From Streptomyces sp. DvalAA-43 (GTDB taxonomy: Bacteria; Actinomycetota; Actinomycetes; Streptomycetales; Streptomycetaceae), in contig NZ_FMBW01000039.1 of the NCBI RefSeq assembly GCF_900091725.1, forward strand, positions 124,001 through 188,000: DNA of 64,000 nt, in the 5' to 3' direction. This document shows, in pieces, positions 63,139 through 64,000 of this stretch. Made by a program: the position numbers and the translations under genes. A model generated the notes under the pieces. It made no database searches. It was given only the letters and a program-made list of their open reading frames with translations, and was not told the origin of the DNA. Within the stretch, counting starts at the first letter, position 1. Every line of letters starts with the position of its first letter.

Positions 63139-63924
63139 TCAGCGGGCGGTGCTGACGGCTCCCAGCAGCTGTCCCTCGGCGTAGGCGAGAGCGGCCTCCG
63201 GCAGCTCCGCGGGGCGGCCGCTGAGGAGCACGGCGAGAGAGGCGGACGGTTCGGCCGACGGAGCGGGTTCGGCCCCGATCCGGCGCAGTGCCTGGGCGGC
63301 GACGGCTCCGGCGGACCCGTGCAGCGCGACGGGCGGCAGACCGGGCTGCCGCACCGCGGCACGGATGCGCTCGGCGACCAGCTCGTAGTGGGTGCAGCCC
63401 AGCACCACGGCCCGGACCTCGCGCGGGGTGCGGGCGGCGGCGGCCGCGATGGCCAGGTCGATCGCGCTCTCGTCGGCGTACTGAACGGCGTCGGCGAGCC
63501 CCGGGCACGGGACCTCGGTGACATCGACGGAGCGGGCGAATTCGCCGATGAGGTCGCGCTGGTACGGGCTGCCCGTGGTGGCGGGCGTGGCCCAGATCGC
63601 GATGGGGCCGCCAGCGGCGACGGACGGCTTGATGGCGGGGACGGTGCCGATGACCGGCAGCGTGGGTTCGAGCGCGGCGCGGAGCGCCGGCAGGGCGTGC
63701 ACGGAGGCCGTGTTGCAGGCGACGATCAGTGCGTCCGGCCGGTGGGCGGCGGCCGCGCGGGCCACGTCGAGCGCGTGGGCGGTCACGTACTCGGGCGTAC
63801 GCGGTCCCCAGGGCATGCCGTCGGGGTCGGAGGAGAGCACCAGATCGGCGTCCGGCCTGAGCCGGCGTACCGCGGCGGCTGCCGCGAGCAGGCCGATTCC
63901 TGAGTCCATGAGCGCGATCTTCAC
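63139..63924 (-). CDS. Glutamate racemase family protein
   Basis: 261 residues. Racemase motifs are in place: DSGIG at 8-12, ACNTAS with the first catalytic Cys, and GCTHYEL with the second Cys and His. Glutamate racemase makes D-glutamate for peptidoglycan. The N-terminus (MKIALMDSGIGLLAAAAAV) and WGPRTPEYVTAHA differ somewhat from core MurI proteins, so a second racemase or Asp/Glu racemase role is possible. Confidence 0.85.
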   Translation of the reverse strand: MKIALMDSGIGLLAAAAAVRRLRPDADLVLSSDPDGMPWGPRTPEYVTAHALDVARAAAAHRPDALIVACNTASVHALPALRAALEPTLPVIGTVPAIKPSVAAGGPIAIWATPATTGSPYQRDLIGEFARSVDVTEVPCPGLADAVQYADESAIDLAIAAAAARTPREVRAVVLGCTHYELVAERIRAAVRQPGLPPVALHGSAGAVAAQALRRIGAEPAPSAEPSASLAVLLSGRPAELPEAALAYAEGQLLGAVSTAR

Positions 63925-63982
63925 CCGGTCACCATAGTCGACCGCCCTTGCGGTTCCGCCGGGGTGGGGCAGACTGCGGCGA

Positions 63983-64000
63983 ATGAGTGCCGTTGCCTGG
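63983..64000 (+). CDS. First codons of a rightward gene
   Basis: ATG at 63983 opens a frame (MSAVAW) that runs off the window. Nothing more can be said; the start is not certain because no clear ribosome site precedes it. Confidence 0.3.

Overview
The window looks like chromosomal DNA of a Streptomyces or a close relative. It has very high GC, strong GC bias at third codon positions, frequent GTG starts, a sugar ABC importer without its own ATPase, a SpoIIE-type phosphatase, MerR-Mop proteins and a cobalamin riboswitch. No rRNA, tRNA or CRISPR array was seen.

Layout. 0-1.3 kb: two membrane proteins, one running off the left edge. 1.3-12.2 kb: a polysaccharide-use locus with a CE7-type esterase, a secreted clan-A-like glycoside hydrolase with a C-terminal CBM9-like domain, a CUT1 permease pair and binding lipoprotein, a divergent 603-residue protein of unknown family, and a secreted GH16 enzyme. 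Two LacI-type palindromes sit in the divergent promoter. 12.5-17.8 kb: SpoIIE phosphatase, FUSC membrane protein, glycosyltransferase, MFS exporter. 17.8-19.8 kb: arsenic resistance (ArsR, ACR3, ArsC). 20-22.6 kb: HtpG and a small lipoprotein. 22.6-30.7 kb: a GntR-linked catabolic locus (two SDRs, VOC protein, fused E1 alpha-beta, E2, ACS-type MFS), with two copies of ATGGATCCAT in the divergent region. 30.8-34.6 kb: a frameshifted phosphotransferase gene, then a cobalamin riboswitch ahead of metE. 34.7-41.6 kb: HAD phosphatase and a molybdenum block (two MerR-Mop paralogues, truncated xanthine dehydrogenase, M24 protein, sulfite-oxidase-like protein, modABC). 41.5-44.75 kb: a scarred zone with a chimeric VTC/DUF4956/histidine-kinase-tail ORF, a relic copy of the 5' end of the MFS gene found at 58.8 kb, and a broken lipoprotein gene.

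44.7-57.1 kb is the most unusual part. A HTH/NB-ARC regulator is followed by a nucleotidyltransferase and, divergently, a 21-codon ORF with a strong ribosome site and its own hairpin. Next come an M16 peptidase, a GNAT protein and a three-gene ABC exporter, every junction overlapping by 4 bp. Beyond a decayed IS5-type transposase, three genes run the other way: a nucleoside-diphosphate-kinase-fold protein, an HPr-kinase-like protein and a StiP-type phosphoribosyltransferase with a PELOTA-like C-terminus. This resembles a ribosomal peptide cluster joined to a nucleotide-metabolite module. A repeat containing CGTTGTCCGTTG occurs four times, as one inverted pair on each side. I infer, but cannot show, that these genes form one system.

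57.9-64 kb is ordinary: histidine phosphatase, MHS-type MFS transporter, NUDIX hydrolase, apolipoprotein N-acyltransferase, PH-domain-like membrane protein, glutamate racemase-like enzyme, and the first codons of another gene.
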